From Cellulosimicrobium cellulans (lineage in GTDB: Bacteria > Actinomycetota > Actinomycetes > Actinomycetales > Cellulomonadaceae), in NCBI RefSeq assembly GCF_006539945.1, contig NZ_BJNZ01000024.1:1-64000 (forward strand): a stretch of 64,000 nt of DNA, written 5' to 3'. A program made the translations under genes and the position numbers. Positions 48,602 to 56,620 of this stretch are shown here, piece after piece; position 1 is the first letter of the stretch, and the number at the start of each line of letters is the position of its first letter. Under the pieces are notes generated by a model. That model saw only the letters and a list, made by a program, of their open reading frames with translations, did no database searches and had not been told where the DNA came from.

Positions 48602-50284
48602 TCAGTCGCGCGTGAGCTTGCGGTAGGTCACGCGGTGCGGACGCGCCGCGTCGGCGCCGAGGCGCTCGACCTTGTTCTCCTCGTACGAGGCGAAGTTGCC
48701 CTCGAACCAGTACCAGTTCGCCGGGTCCTCCTCGGTGCCCTCGTACGCGAGGATGTGCGTCGCGACGCGGTCGAGGAACCACCGGTCGTGGGACACCACG
48801 ACGGCGCAGCCGGGGAACTCGAGCAGCGCGTTCTCGAGGGAGCCCAGGGTCTCGACGTCGAGGTCGTTCGTCGGCTCGTCGAGCAGCAGCAGGTTGCCGC
48901 CCTGCTTGAGCGTGAGCGCGAGGTTGAGGCGGTTGCGCTCGCCACCCGACAGGACGCCCGCGGGCTTCTGCTGGTCCGGGCCCTTGAACCCGAACGACGC
49001 GACGTACGCGCGCGACGGGATCTCGACGTTGCCGACCTTGATGAAGTCGAGCCCGTCCGACACGACCTCCCACAGCGTCTTCTTGGGGTCGATGCCGCCA
49101 CGCGACTGGTCGACGTAGGAGATCGAGACGGTCTCCCCGACCTTGAGGTCGCCGCCGTCGAGCGGCTCGAGCCCGACGATCGTCTTGAACAGCGTCGTCT
49201 TGCCGACGCCGTTCGGGCCGATGACGCCGACGATGCCGTTGCGCGGCAGCGTGAAGCTCAGGCCGTCGATGAGCTGACGGCCGTCGAAGCCCTTCTGCAG
49301 GTTCGTCGCCTCGAGGACCAGGTTGCCCAGGCGCGGGCCCGGCGGGATCTGGATCTCCTCGAAGTCGAGCTTCCTCGTGCGCTCCGCCTCGGCCGCCATC
49401 TCCTCGTACCGGGCGAGGCGGGCCTTCGACTTGGTCTGGCGGCCCTTGGCGTTGGACCGGACCCACTCGAGCTCCTCCTTGAGGCGCTTGGCGAGCTTCG
49501 CGTCCTTCTTGCCCTGGACCTGGAGGCGCTCGCCCTTCTTCTCGAGGTACGTCGAGTAGTTGCCCTCGTAGGGGTACAGGCGGCCGCGGTCGACCTCGCA
49601 GATCCACTCCGCGACGTGGTCGAGGAAGTACCGGTCGTGGGTGACGGCGAGGATCGCGCCGGGGTACGTCGCGAGGTGCTGCTCGAGCCACAGCACCGAC
49701 TCGGCGTCCAGGTGGTTCGTGGGCTCGTCGAGCAGCAGCAGGTCCGGCTTCTCGAGCAGGAGCTTGCACAGCGCGACGCGGCGACGCTCACCACCGGAGA
49801 GCACCGACACGTCGGCGTCCGGCGGCGGGCAGCGCAGCGCGTCCATCGCCTGCTCGAGCTGGGAGTCGAGGTCCCACGCGTCCGCGGCGTCGATGGCCTC
49901 CTGGAGCGTGCCCATCTCGGCGAGGAGCGCGTCGAAGTCGGCGTCGGGCTCCGCCATGAGCGCCGAGATCTCGTCGAAGCGCTGCTTCTTGGCGAGGATG
50001 TCCGCGACGGCCTCCTGGACGTTGCCCAGGACCGTCTTCTCCTCGTTGAGCGGCGGCTCCTGGAGCAGGATGCCGACGCTGTAGCCCGGGGAGAGCCGCG
50101 CCTCGCCGTTCGACGGCGTGTCCAGGCCGGCCATGATCTTGAGGATCGTGGACTTCCCGGCGCCGTTGGGGCCCACGACGCCGATCTTGGCGCCGGGCAG
50201 GAAGTTCAGGGAGACGTCGTCGAGGATGACCTTGTCTCCGTGCGCCTTGCGCGCCTTGTACATGGAGTAGATGAACTCAGCCAC
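48602..50284 (-). CDS. ettA: Energy-dependent translational throttle protein EttA (ABC-F family)
   Basis: A soluble ABC-F ATPase of 560 residues that binds the ribosomal E site and gates entry into elongation according to ATP/ADP. Two ABC domains each have Walker A (GPNGAGKST; GPNGVGKTT) and signature LSGGE(R)RR/LSGGERNR, with Walker B LLLDEPTNHLD and LLLDEPTNDLD; the interdomain linker is rich in Lys/Glu/Arg. The GTG at 50284 gives the family N-terminus VAEFIYSMYKARKAHGDK; a GTG at 50299 is in frame. ssb lies upstream, separated by a hairpin. Confidence 0.96.
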   Translation of the reverse strand: MAEFIYSMYKARKAHGDKVILDDVSLNFLPGAKIGVVGPNGAGKSTILKIMAGLDTPSNGEARLSPGYSVGILLQEPPLNEEKTVLGNVQEAVADILAKKQRFDEISALMAEPDADFDALLAEMGTLQEAIDAADAWDLDSQLEQAMDALRCPPPDADVSVLSGGERRRVALCKLLLEKPDLLLLDEPTNHLDAESVLWLEQHLATYPGAILAVTHDRYFLDHVAEWICEVDRGRLYPYEGNYSTYLEKKGERLQVQGKKDAKLAKRLKEELEWVRSNAKGRQTKSKARLARYEEMAAEAERTRKLDFEEIQIPPGPRLGNLVLEATNLQKGFDGRQLIDGLSFTLPRNGIVGVIGPNGVGKTTLFKTIVGLEPLDGGDLKVGETVSISYVDQSRGGIDPKKTLWEVVSDGLDFIKVGNVEIPSRAYVASFGFKGPDQQKPAGVLSGGERNRLNLALTLKQGGNLLLLDEPTNDLDVETLGSLENALLEFPGCAVVVSHDRWFLDRVATHILAYEGTEEDPANWYWFEGNFASYEENKVERLGADAARPHRVTYRKLTRD

Positions 50285-50372
50285 AGCCTGTCGTTCCACC
50301 GTTTCGGTCGGGAGAGGTACGGGATTCGTCGACCACTCAGCCTACGCGGTCGGGCCGCCGGGGCGCGCCCGA

Positions 50373-50404
50373 CGGCGCCGCGACCCCCGCGGGCCGCGGC
50401 GCCG
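50373..50404 (-). terminator. Terminator after ssb
   Basis: A perfect 10-bp stem (50373-50382 with 50395-50404), 12-nt loop, 16 nt after the ssb stop. Confidence 0.55.
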
Positions 50405-50419
50405 CCCGCACGGAGCCGC

Positions 50420-51085
50420 TCAGGCCGACGCCGGCGCGCCGGTCTCGGCGGCCCCGGCGTCCTCCCTCGTCTCGGAGTCGGCCGCGGGACCGTCCTCGGA
50501 CGCACCGTGGGGCTCACCCGCGAGCGCCGCGCCGACGTCCGCGAGGGTCCACGGGTCGTCGAGCGCGCGCCCGTCGAGCGGCCCGCCCTCGAACGCGGTG
50601 CCGTCGTGCGCCGTGGCGCCCGGTCCGGCGGACGACCGGTCCGCCCCGCCCTCGCCACCGGCGGTCCCGGACGCGGCGACGCCGGTCGCCCCGCCCCGGC
50701 GCGCGCCGTCGTCCTCGCGCCGGTGGACCGTGCGCGCGAACCGGGCCTCGCCGAGGGTCAGGTCGGGGCCGAGCGCCGTGGCCTCCACGACGAGACTGGT
50801 GCGCGGGCCGTCGGGACCGTCCCACTCGTCGAGCGAGAGGCGTCCCGTGACCACCACGGGGTCGCCCTTGTGCAGGGACAGCGCGACGTTGCGCGCGACG
50901 TGCTTCCACGCCTTGACGGTGAACCACAGCGTGCGGCCGTCGACCCACTCGCCGCGCTCGCGGTCGAGGTAGCGGCGCGTCTGGGCGATGCGGAAGCTCG
51001 TGAAGTCGTTGCCCGACTGCGAGCGGAACAGCGTGGGCGTGGTCGCGACGAAGCCGGACAGCGTGACCGTGACGTCACCGGGCAT
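50420..51085 (-). CDS. ssb: Single-stranded DNA-binding protein (secondary SSB)
   Basis: A 221-residue SSB with an N-terminal OB fold (about 1-115): VTVTLSGFVATTPTLF, DFTSFRIAQTRRYLDRERGEW, TLWFTVKAWKHVARNVALSL, GDPVVVTGRLSLDEW. The long tail is Gly/Ala/Glu-rich and ends ETGAPASA, so it lacks the acidic DDDIPF-type tip that recruits partner proteins. This fits a secondary paralogue (SsbB-like) rather than the replicative SSB that lies with rpsF/rpsR in actinobacteria. ATG at 51085 has AGGAGG. It follows GTPase pair 2 in the same direction. Confidence 0.92.
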   Translation of the reverse strand: MPGDVTVTLSGFVATTPTLFRSQSGNDFTSFRIAQTRRYLDRERGEWVDGRTLWFTVKAWKHVARNVALSLHKGDPVVVTGRLSLDEWDGPDGPRTSLVVEATALGPDLTLGEARFARTVHRREDDGARRGGATGVAASGTAGGEGGADRSSAGPGATAHDGTAFEGGPLDGRALDDPWTLADVGAALAGEPHGASEDGPAADSETREDAGAAETGAPASA

Positions 51086-51104
51086 GGTTCCTCCTGAGGT
51101 CGGC

Positions 51105-51123
51105 GGCCGGGCTGGTCCCGGCC
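51105..51123 (-). terminator. Short hairpin between GTPase pair 2 and ssb
   Basis: GGCCGGG (51105-51111) pairs with CCCGGCC (51117-51123) in the 44-nt gap; an outer TGAG/CTCA pairing may extend it. Could attenuate read-through into ssb. Confidence 0.4.
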
Positions 51124-51129
51124 ACCGGC

Positions 51130-52716
51130 TCAGGGTGCTGTCGGAGCGGTGGCGCCGTCCGTCGTCGTGCCCTCGCCTGTGGACGGGCCCGTGGTCTCCG
51201 GGTCTGTGGGTAGCCGTAGCGCCCCGGTGAGCGGTGCCGCCGGCGCCTTGTCCCGGGCGGACTGCGCCAGCTCGCGGACCTGGCGGTGGGTGTCGAGGAG
51301 CGCCTGGGTCGGCTTGCCCATCGCGTCCTGCACGACCCGCTCGATCGCTCCGCGGCCGGACGCCAGCACCTGCTGCTCGCGGCGTCTCGCGAGGGTGCGG
51401 CGCACCTGGAGCGCGACGAGGAACGCGACCACCGCACCCAGCACCGCGACCGCCGCGACGATCGCACACACGGTGACGAGCGTCCGCCCGAGGTCGAGCA
51501 CGCGCAACGAACCCAGCACGGCGAGCACGCCCGCGACGACCCCGACCGCGAGCGCGACCCATGCCGCGCGCCGCGTCGGGCGCGAGGACGACGGCCCGCG
51601 CGTGTCGAGGGGGATCTTCGCGAGCGCCGACCGCGTCGCCTCCGCGACCTTCCCCGACGGCGCGACGGCGTCGTCGAGCGCCCTCTGCCACCCCGGTCGC
51701 AGCGACCGTCCGGCGCGCGCGAGCCAGCGCGAGCGCGAGAGCGCGACGGCGTCGGGCTGCGGGGGCGAGAACTCGGGACGGCCGTAGCCGTTGCGCACCG
51801 CCGCGCCGACCTGGCCGGCGACGGCGGCGAGGCCCGTCGCGTCGGCGAGCGCGTCGACCTCCTCCTCGACGGCCGTGCTCATGGTCCACGGGACGTCCCC
51901 CGGGAGCTGCTCCAGCAGGAGCGCGCCGGCCCGGTCGAGCTCGCCCGCGACGCGGCTCGCGGCGACGCTGCGCCGCGCGACGGCCTGCTCGAGCAGCGAG
52001 CGCAGCTCGTCGAGCCCCTCGCCCGTACGCGCGGAGACGGTCGTGACGTAGACGCCGTCGAGCCCGTCCTCCTCGAGCAGCCGCCCCATGTCCTCGACGA
52101 GCGCCGCGCGGCGCGCCTCGGGGACGGTGTCGATCTGGTTGAGCGCGACGACCATCGACCCCTCGAGCCCCGTGGACTTCTGGAGGTACCCGGAGTGCAG
52201 CGCGTCGTCGGCGTACTTCTGCGGGTCCACGACCCACACGAGCAGGTCGACGAGCGGGAGCACCCGGTCGACGACGTCGCGGTGCGCGGGCTCGATCGAG
52301 TCGTGGTCGGGCAGGTCGAGCAGGACGAGGCCGCCGAGCGCCGCCTCGTCCTCGGCGTCGAGCTCGCCGTCGCGCGTGATCCGGCGCTCCGGGTCCACGG
52401 CGAGCCAGTCGAGCAGGGCCGTCGCCGCGCCGCTCCACGAGCACGCCGTGACGCGCGCGGTCGTCGGGCGCTTCACGCCGACGTCCGCGAAGTCGAGCCG
52501 TGACACGCGGTTGAACAGGCTCGACTTGCCCGACCCGGTGCCGCCCGCGAGCGCGACGACCGTGTGGTCGACGCCGAGCGCGAGGCGCTCGCGCACGCCC
52601 CCGATCGCGTCGCGCACCTGGGCCGCGACCGCGGGGTCGAGGCGGTCCCCCGCGAGGTCCACCGCACGCGCGAGGTCGTCGACCCGGGCGCGCAGCTGGG
52701 CGTCGTGGGACGTCAC
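51130..52716 (-). CDS. YfjP-like membrane-anchored GTPase (second gene of pair 2)
   Basis: A 528-residue paralogue of the protein at 44547-46334. G1 is GGTGSGKSSLFNRV, G3-like LLDLPDHDSI, G4 NQID, G5-like SARTGEG, with the shared LVWVVDPQKYADDALHSGYL. Two transmembrane helices lie at about 385-410 and 415-440 (AAWVALAVGVVAGVLAVLGS; VTVCAIVAAVAVLGAVVAFL), followed by a basic helix and a Thr/Pro-rich tail. The GTG at 52716 overlaps the stop of the upstream GTPase gene by 4 nt, the same coupling as in pair 1. Function inferred as membrane remodelling or cell-envelope GTPase; not proven. Confidence 0.82.
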   Translation of the reverse strand: MTSHDAQLRARVDDLARAVDLAGDRLDPAVAAQVRDAIGGVRERLALGVDHTVVALAGGTGSGKSSLFNRVSRLDFADVGVKRPTTARVTACSWSGAATALLDWLAVDPERRITRDGELDAEDEAALGGLVLLDLPDHDSIEPAHRDVVDRVLPLVDLLVWVVDPQKYADDALHSGYLQKSTGLEGSMVVALNQIDTVPEARRAALVEDMGRLLEEDGLDGVYVTTVSARTGEGLDELRSLLEQAVARRSVAASRVAGELDRAGALLLEQLPGDVPWTMSTAVEEEVDALADATGLAAVAGQVGAAVRNGYGRPEFSPPQPDAVALSRSRWLARAGRSLRPGWQRALDDAVAPSGKVAEATRSALAKIPLDTRGPSSSRPTRRAAWVALAVGVVAGVLAVLGSLRVLDLGRTLVTVCAIVAAVAVLGAVVAFLVALQVRRTLARRREQQVLASGRGAIERVVQDAMGKPTQALLDTHRQVRELAQSARDKAPAAPLTGALRLPTDPETTGPSTGEGTTTDGATAPTAP

Positions 52717-54395
52717 ATGAGCCTCCTCAGCTCGGCGAGTCGTAGGCGCAGCCCGACGGCCGCGTCCGCGGCGAGCGCGGGATCGGCGAGCGCGGTGAGG
52801 ACGGGCTCGACCTCGCGCTCGACCATCGTGGCGGCCCGGTCGGCCAGGTCGTCGCGCAGCGCCGCGATCGCGTCGTCGCCCGTGTCCGCGAGGACGGTGC
52901 GCACGAGGCGCGCCGCGTCCTCGCTCCCGGCGGCGCCCGCGAGCAGCAGGGCGGCCAGGCCGGTCTCGCCGAACGCCTTCACCGCCGCGCGGGCGGGCTC
53001 GCTCGCCGTCGGAGCGGCGAGCTCGGTCACGACCTGCTCCGCGCGGCGGGACCACTGGAGCACCTGGGTCGTGGCCGAGGCCTCGCGCCGCGCCGCGGCG
53101 TCCTCCTCCGTCGGCAGGACGTCGGAGGCTCCCGGCAGCGGCCGGTCCCCGTCGAGCGCGGCACGCAGCGCGTCGTGGGCCAGGACGCCGTTCGCGGCGA
53201 GCGTGCGGTGGGCGGCGTCGCGCGTCTCGTCGAGGAGCGGCGCGAGCACGAGGTCGCGCGCGCGTCCGCGCCGCTTGGAGGACCGGACCACGCCCCCGCG
53301 CACCTTGACGCGGTCCACGCGCTCCGCGCTCGTCACCTGGGCCCACCGCGCCTCGAGCGACCCGTGCGCGACGGCACCGTCCAGCGCGGCCTGCCGCGCG
53401 GCGTCGCGCACGGTCGGGACCGCCTTCTCCGCCGCCGAGCGCAGGTCGGCCGCGGCCTCCACCTGCTGCTCCACCGCGTCCGAGACGCCCGTGACCCACG
53501 CGGGCAGCGCACCGAGCGCGCCCTTGAGCGTGCGCACGATCACCGCGCGCGACCGGTCCGGGCCCGCGAGCATCGTCAGCCAGCGCGCGACCGGCGCCAC
53601 GACCGAGCGGTCGAGCAGCCCCTCGTGCGGCCCGACGTCGGGCACGACGAACAAAGGCGTGCCGTCCATGCCGTGGTCGCGCAGGCGCTGCAGCAGGTCG
53701 CCGCGGATCGTCGTGAGCGTCTCGCGCGGGACGCGGTTGAGCACCATCGCGACGCTCGCCCCGCGCTCCTTCGCGCGCGACAACGCCTGCCACGGCAGCG
53801 CGTCCCCGTACCGCGAGGCCGTCGTGACGAACAGCCACAGGTCGGCCGCCTCGAGCAGCAGGCCCGCGGTGTCCCGGTTCTCCGACAGCAGCGAATCGAG
53901 GTCCGGGGCGTCGAGCAGGCCCGTGCCGCGCGGGACGCCGTCGTGGTCGACGACGCGCGCCACGCGTGTCACCGGACCCTCGACGATCACGTCCGCGTCG
54001 AGCGGGTTGAACGCGAGGACCGGTTCGCGCGTCGTGGGCCGCAGCACGCCGGCCTGCGACACCTCCTCGCCGAGCAACGAGTTGTACAGCGTCGACTTGC
54101 CCGCACCCGTCGACCCCGCGATCACGACGATCGCCGGCGACGACAGCTCGCGCAGGCGCGGCAGAAGGTGCTCGTCGAGCTGCGTGAGCAGCCGGCGCCG
54201 CGAGGCGTCCGACTCCGACGCGCCGTCGATCGCGAGCGGGAGGCGCACGTCCGCCACGTCGCGGCGCAGGTCGCGAGCGACGTCGAAGACCGTGACACCG
54301 AGCTCCTCGGTCGCCTGCGCGGGCCGCCACGAGCCCGGCGACCGGCCGGGCGCGGTGGGGCTCGCGTCGCTCGTGGCGGCGTCTGGGGTTCTCAC
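52713..54395 (-). CDS. Dynamin-like GTPase (first gene of pair 2)
   Basis: A 560-residue paralogue of the protein at 46331-48355: G1 AGSTGAGKSTLYNSLLG, RPTTREPV, G3-like LLDAPDLDSL, and LWLFVTTASRYGDALPW. The G4 position reads LNRVP, so the canonical NKxD is degenerate. The rest is helical with a moderately hydrophobic stretch near AFGETGLAALLLAGAAGSEDAARLV; no clear full transmembrane helix. GTG at 54395 is preceded by CACTAT ending 6 nt upstream, suggesting a leaderless mRNA. First gene of a unit that continues with the second GTPase and probably ssb. Confidence 0.8.
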   Translation of the reverse strand: MRTPDAATSDASPTAPGRSPGSWRPAQATEELGVTVFDVARDLRRDVADVRLPLAIDGASESDASRRRLLTQLDEHLLPRLRELSSPAIVVIAGSTGAGKSTLYNSLLGEEVSQAGVLRPTTREPVLAFNPLDADVIVEGPVTRVARVVDHDGVPRGTGLLDAPDLDSLLSENRDTAGLLLEAADLWLFVTTASRYGDALPWQALSRAKERGASVAMVLNRVPRETLTTIRGDLLQRLRDHGMDGTPLFVVPDVGPHEGLLDRSVVAPVARWLTMLAGPDRSRAVIVRTLKGALGALPAWVTGVSDAVEQQVEAAADLRSAAEKAVPTVRDAARQAALDGAVAHGSLEARWAQVTSAERVDRVKVRGGVVRSSKRRGRARDLVLAPLLDETRDAAHRTLAANGVLAHDALRAALDGDRPLPGASDVLPTEEDAAARREASATTQVLQWSRRAEQVVTELAAPTASEPARAAVKAFGETGLAALLLAGAAGSEDAARLVRTVLADTGDDAIAALRDDLADRAATMVEREVEPVLTALADPALAADAAVGLRLRLAELRRLM

Positions 54396-54528
54396 TGGTT
54401 CATAGTGACGGCTGCCGGGAGCCCCGCCAAACGCACGCGCCGCACGACGCGCGACCACCCCACCTGCACGTCCGTCACCACGGCCTCCGCCTCCCGAGCA
54501 CGCCCCGCGCCCACTACGATGGGCGCGC

Positions 54529-54604
<76 letters not shown>

Positions 54605-55072
54605 CGCCTGTCTGCGCGAACGCGCGGCAGCAGCGCCTGAGCGGCTGACCTGCTGCGGAAGATGCTGGGCGGCACGGTGGATCAGCCCACTCTCTGCGAC
54701 GCACCTCGCACCGAGCTGCGGGCGGCGCGCGAGCAGGCAGACGACCGCGGTGGGAGGCGGGACTGCGGGACGATCGAAGAGCCCGCTGCGACCGCATGGG
54801 CGCGACAGGCGATCCGTCGTCCGGAGAGAGGAGACCGAGCTCCCGCCGGCCCCGAGGGCGGAGCTCGACGGTCGTCGCCCTGCCGGGTGTGGCACTGCAT
54901 GCCGTGCAAGGATCGTCGTGGTGACGGTCTCGTCGTCAAGAAGAGGCTTCGGGCCCCTTGCCGGGGCTCAGACGTGAGCCCGTAGAGGCGCTGGGCTGGC
55001 TGCAGCCGGTCCGGCGTCTCCGCGGATCGCCGGGTGGCAGCGGTCGGCATACCGGATCTGGCGCGTCCGTCG
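54605..55072. other. Gene-poor stretch after tRNA-Arg
   Basis: I see no gene I can support in these 468 nt. Base composition is less extreme than in the neighbouring operons, and open frames here are short and unlike real proteins; one is antisense to the tRNA. No copy of the tRNA 3' end (an att site) was found by eye downstream. It may be a decayed insertion at the tRNA gene. Confidence 0.5.
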
Positions 55073-55288
55073 TCAGCTCATGAACACCCTGCAGTGCGGG
55101 CACACCCGCACGGATTCCTTCGCACCGAACCCCGAGATGACGCACAGGTGCTCGCACACGATGCTGACCTGGTGCGGGGTGACGGAGCCGGGGATCGCGC
55201 CCCAGGCGATGATGTGGAGGACGCGGGCGCGGGCGGGTGCGCCGCAGCCGGGGCACTCGACGCTGACCCACTTCTCGATGACACTCAT
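55073..55288 (-). CDS. Small zinc-ribbon hypothetical protein
   Basis: A 71-residue protein (MSVIEKWVSVECPGCG...) with a CPGC knuckle at residues 12-15, a central CEHLC and a C-terminal CPHC at 63-66. The spacing of two Cys-x2-Cys knuckles suggests a zinc ribbon, possibly with extra metal ligands in between. The frame is open upstream to 55474, but that part is low-quality sequence, so I start at ATG 55288; no strong ribosome site is seen. Function unknown. It lies in an accessory-looking patch after tRNA-Arg. Confidence 0.5.
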   Translation of the reverse strand: MSVIEKWVSVECPGCGAPARARVLHIIAWGAIPGSVTPHQVSIVCEHLCVISGFGAKESVRVCPHCRVFMS

Positions 55289-55322
55289 GCGGAGTCCATC
55301 GTTCGACACTACGCTCACACCC

Positions 55323-55550
55323 GTGTCCCGGTCGTTCGGGCGAGCGGACTCAGAAGCTCGCCGAGTCGTTCGGCTCGGACGTCGCGCGTAGTCGGGTGTG
55401 GAGCCCGGTGCCCACGACCTCGCGTGCACCGTGGTCGGTGAGGCGACGCACCATGGCGGTGACTGGGCCGACAACGTCGACGTGCTGCTGCGACAGAGGC
55501 TCGACGGGGTCGGTTCCGCCCGCGATCACTCACCCCAGACGGGGTCGTAG
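55323..55550 (+). pseudogene. Possible gene remnant interrupted by a stop
   Basis: From GTG 55323 (TACGCT ends 7 nt upstream) one frame reads 22 codons, meets TAG at 55389, then continues in the same frame for about 52 codons with protein-like composition (VVGEATHHGGDWADNVDVLL). No family was recognised. It may be a decayed gene, or chance; its end overlaps the DUF6221 gene on the other strand. Confidence 0.2.
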
Positions 55551-55828
55551 TCCGGGTGCTCGGCGTAGGGGGTCGCGAGCGCCCTGAGGATGCGATCCCC
55601 GACGAAGGCGACACCGCTCTCGCCGCGCTCGTCCGTGTCCCGCTCCAGGTCGACTGTCATGTCGTACCCGGTGGCCTCGTAGGCGAGGGTGATGATGCGC
55701 CGTTTCACCGCGCACTCGTCCAGCACCCGTGACCTGGTCCACGAACCTCCCGAACCCACGCCCTCGTGAGCCTCCGAGGCCGCTTCGTCCTCGCCGATCC
55801 TGGCGAGCAGGAACTCGGTCAGCGTCAT
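55526..55828 (-). CDS. DUF6221 family protein
   Basis: A 100-residue protein beginning MTLTEFLLARIGEDEAA and ending LRALATPYAEHPDYDPVWGE, the conserved ends of the DUF6221 family, found mainly in actinobacterial chromosomes and phages; the middle has RVLDECAVKRRIITLAYEA, the family's helical centre. It lacks the cysteine pair seen in some members. Function unknown. The ATG at 55828 is preceded by GAGAAG and GGGGAG. Its presence next to a tRNA gene and a remnant-like stretch hints at a mobile origin. Confidence 0.7.
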   Translation of the reverse strand: MTLTEFLLARIGEDEAASEAHEGVGSGGSWTRSRVLDECAVKRRIITLAYEATGYDMTVDLERDTDERGESGVAFVGDRILRALATPYAEHPDYDPVWGE

Positions 55829-55936
55829 CTCCCCATCTTCTCACCCGACGTCCCCGCGCTCCGTGCGCGGTCGCAGCGAGCAACCCTCGCAGGTGTCGAG
55901 TCGACGGCGCCCACGGCACGGCCCGGCCGCCCGCGC

Positions 55937-56368
55937 TCAGCCGAACGACGGCGCCGTCGCGTGGTCGATCTCGACCAGGTACGCGTGCCGCTCCTCCCCA
56001 CGTGGGTACGGGCCGCCCGTGTAGAGGAGTGAGAGGCGGTCGACGACGGCCCAGCCCGCGTCGCCGTCGAGCACCTCGACGACGCGCCCGCGCAGGGTCG
56101 CCATGACGTACGGGTTCCCGGTCCGGGTCACGGACACCGCGACGCGCGGGTCGCGCGCGAGGTTGCGGGCCTTGCGCGAGCCGGGACCGGTGAGGAACGC
56201 GAGCCGGTCCCCCTCCCAGCCGACCCAGAGCGGCACGACGTGCGGGCCGCCGTCGGGCAGGACGGTCGCGAGGTGCGCGACGTGCGGACCGGCGACGAGC
56301 GCGCGGGCCGCCTCGGGCACGTGGGCGGGTCCGGAGGGAGGTCGGGGTGCGCCGGTGTCGGGGCTCAT
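55937..56368 (-). CDS. PPOX-class F420/FMN-dependent enzyme (pyridoxamine 5'-phosphate oxidase-like fold)
   Basis: A 143-residue split-barrel flavin/F420-binding protein. VAHLATVLPDGGPHVVPLWVGW and LTGPGSRKARNLARDPRVAVSV are family signatures, with RGRVVEVLDGDAGW after. Related mycobacterial proteins use F420H2 to reduce various substrates; some bind FMN. The substrate is unknown. ATG at 56368, with no strong ribosome site seen. It is divergent from the telA operon. Confidence 0.88.
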   Translation of the reverse strand: MSPDTGAPRPPSGPAHVPEAARALVAGPHVAHLATVLPDGGPHVVPLWVGWEGDRLAFLTGPGSRKARNLARDPRVAVSVTRTGNPYVMATLRGRVVEVLDGDAGWAVVDRLSLLYTGGPYPRGEERHAYLVEIDHATAPSFG

Positions 56369-56495
56369 GGCGGTACCGACCCTCGGTCGGGCGTCGACTC
56401 ATCGGAACTCGACGGCGTCTCCGGACGTCGAGTCAGGCATGGGGAGTTCTCACCCTCTCGATCCCCGGAAAGGGTAAAGATCGAGCCACCCGCCG

Positions 56496-56505
56496 TAGAT
56501 ATACT
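56496..56505 (+). promoter_or_regulatory. -10 region of the telA operon
   Basis: TAGATATACT, an AT-rich island in very GC-rich DNA, contains TATACT (56500-56505), close to the consensus -10. No good -35 is present at 17 nt. The predicted start near 56512 leaves a ~110-nt leader before telA. A short inverted repeat (CTCGACG/CGTCGAG) lies about 70 bp upstream. Confidence 0.5.
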
Positions 56506-56620
56506 CGCCCGACCGGCGCAGGCCGGTTCCGCCCGGTTCGCCCGGGTCGAGGGGGAGCTCGCGAGGGCGCCCCACCCGCCACCGACGGCGTCCGACGGCA
56601 CGCACGAGCGAAGGACAGAC

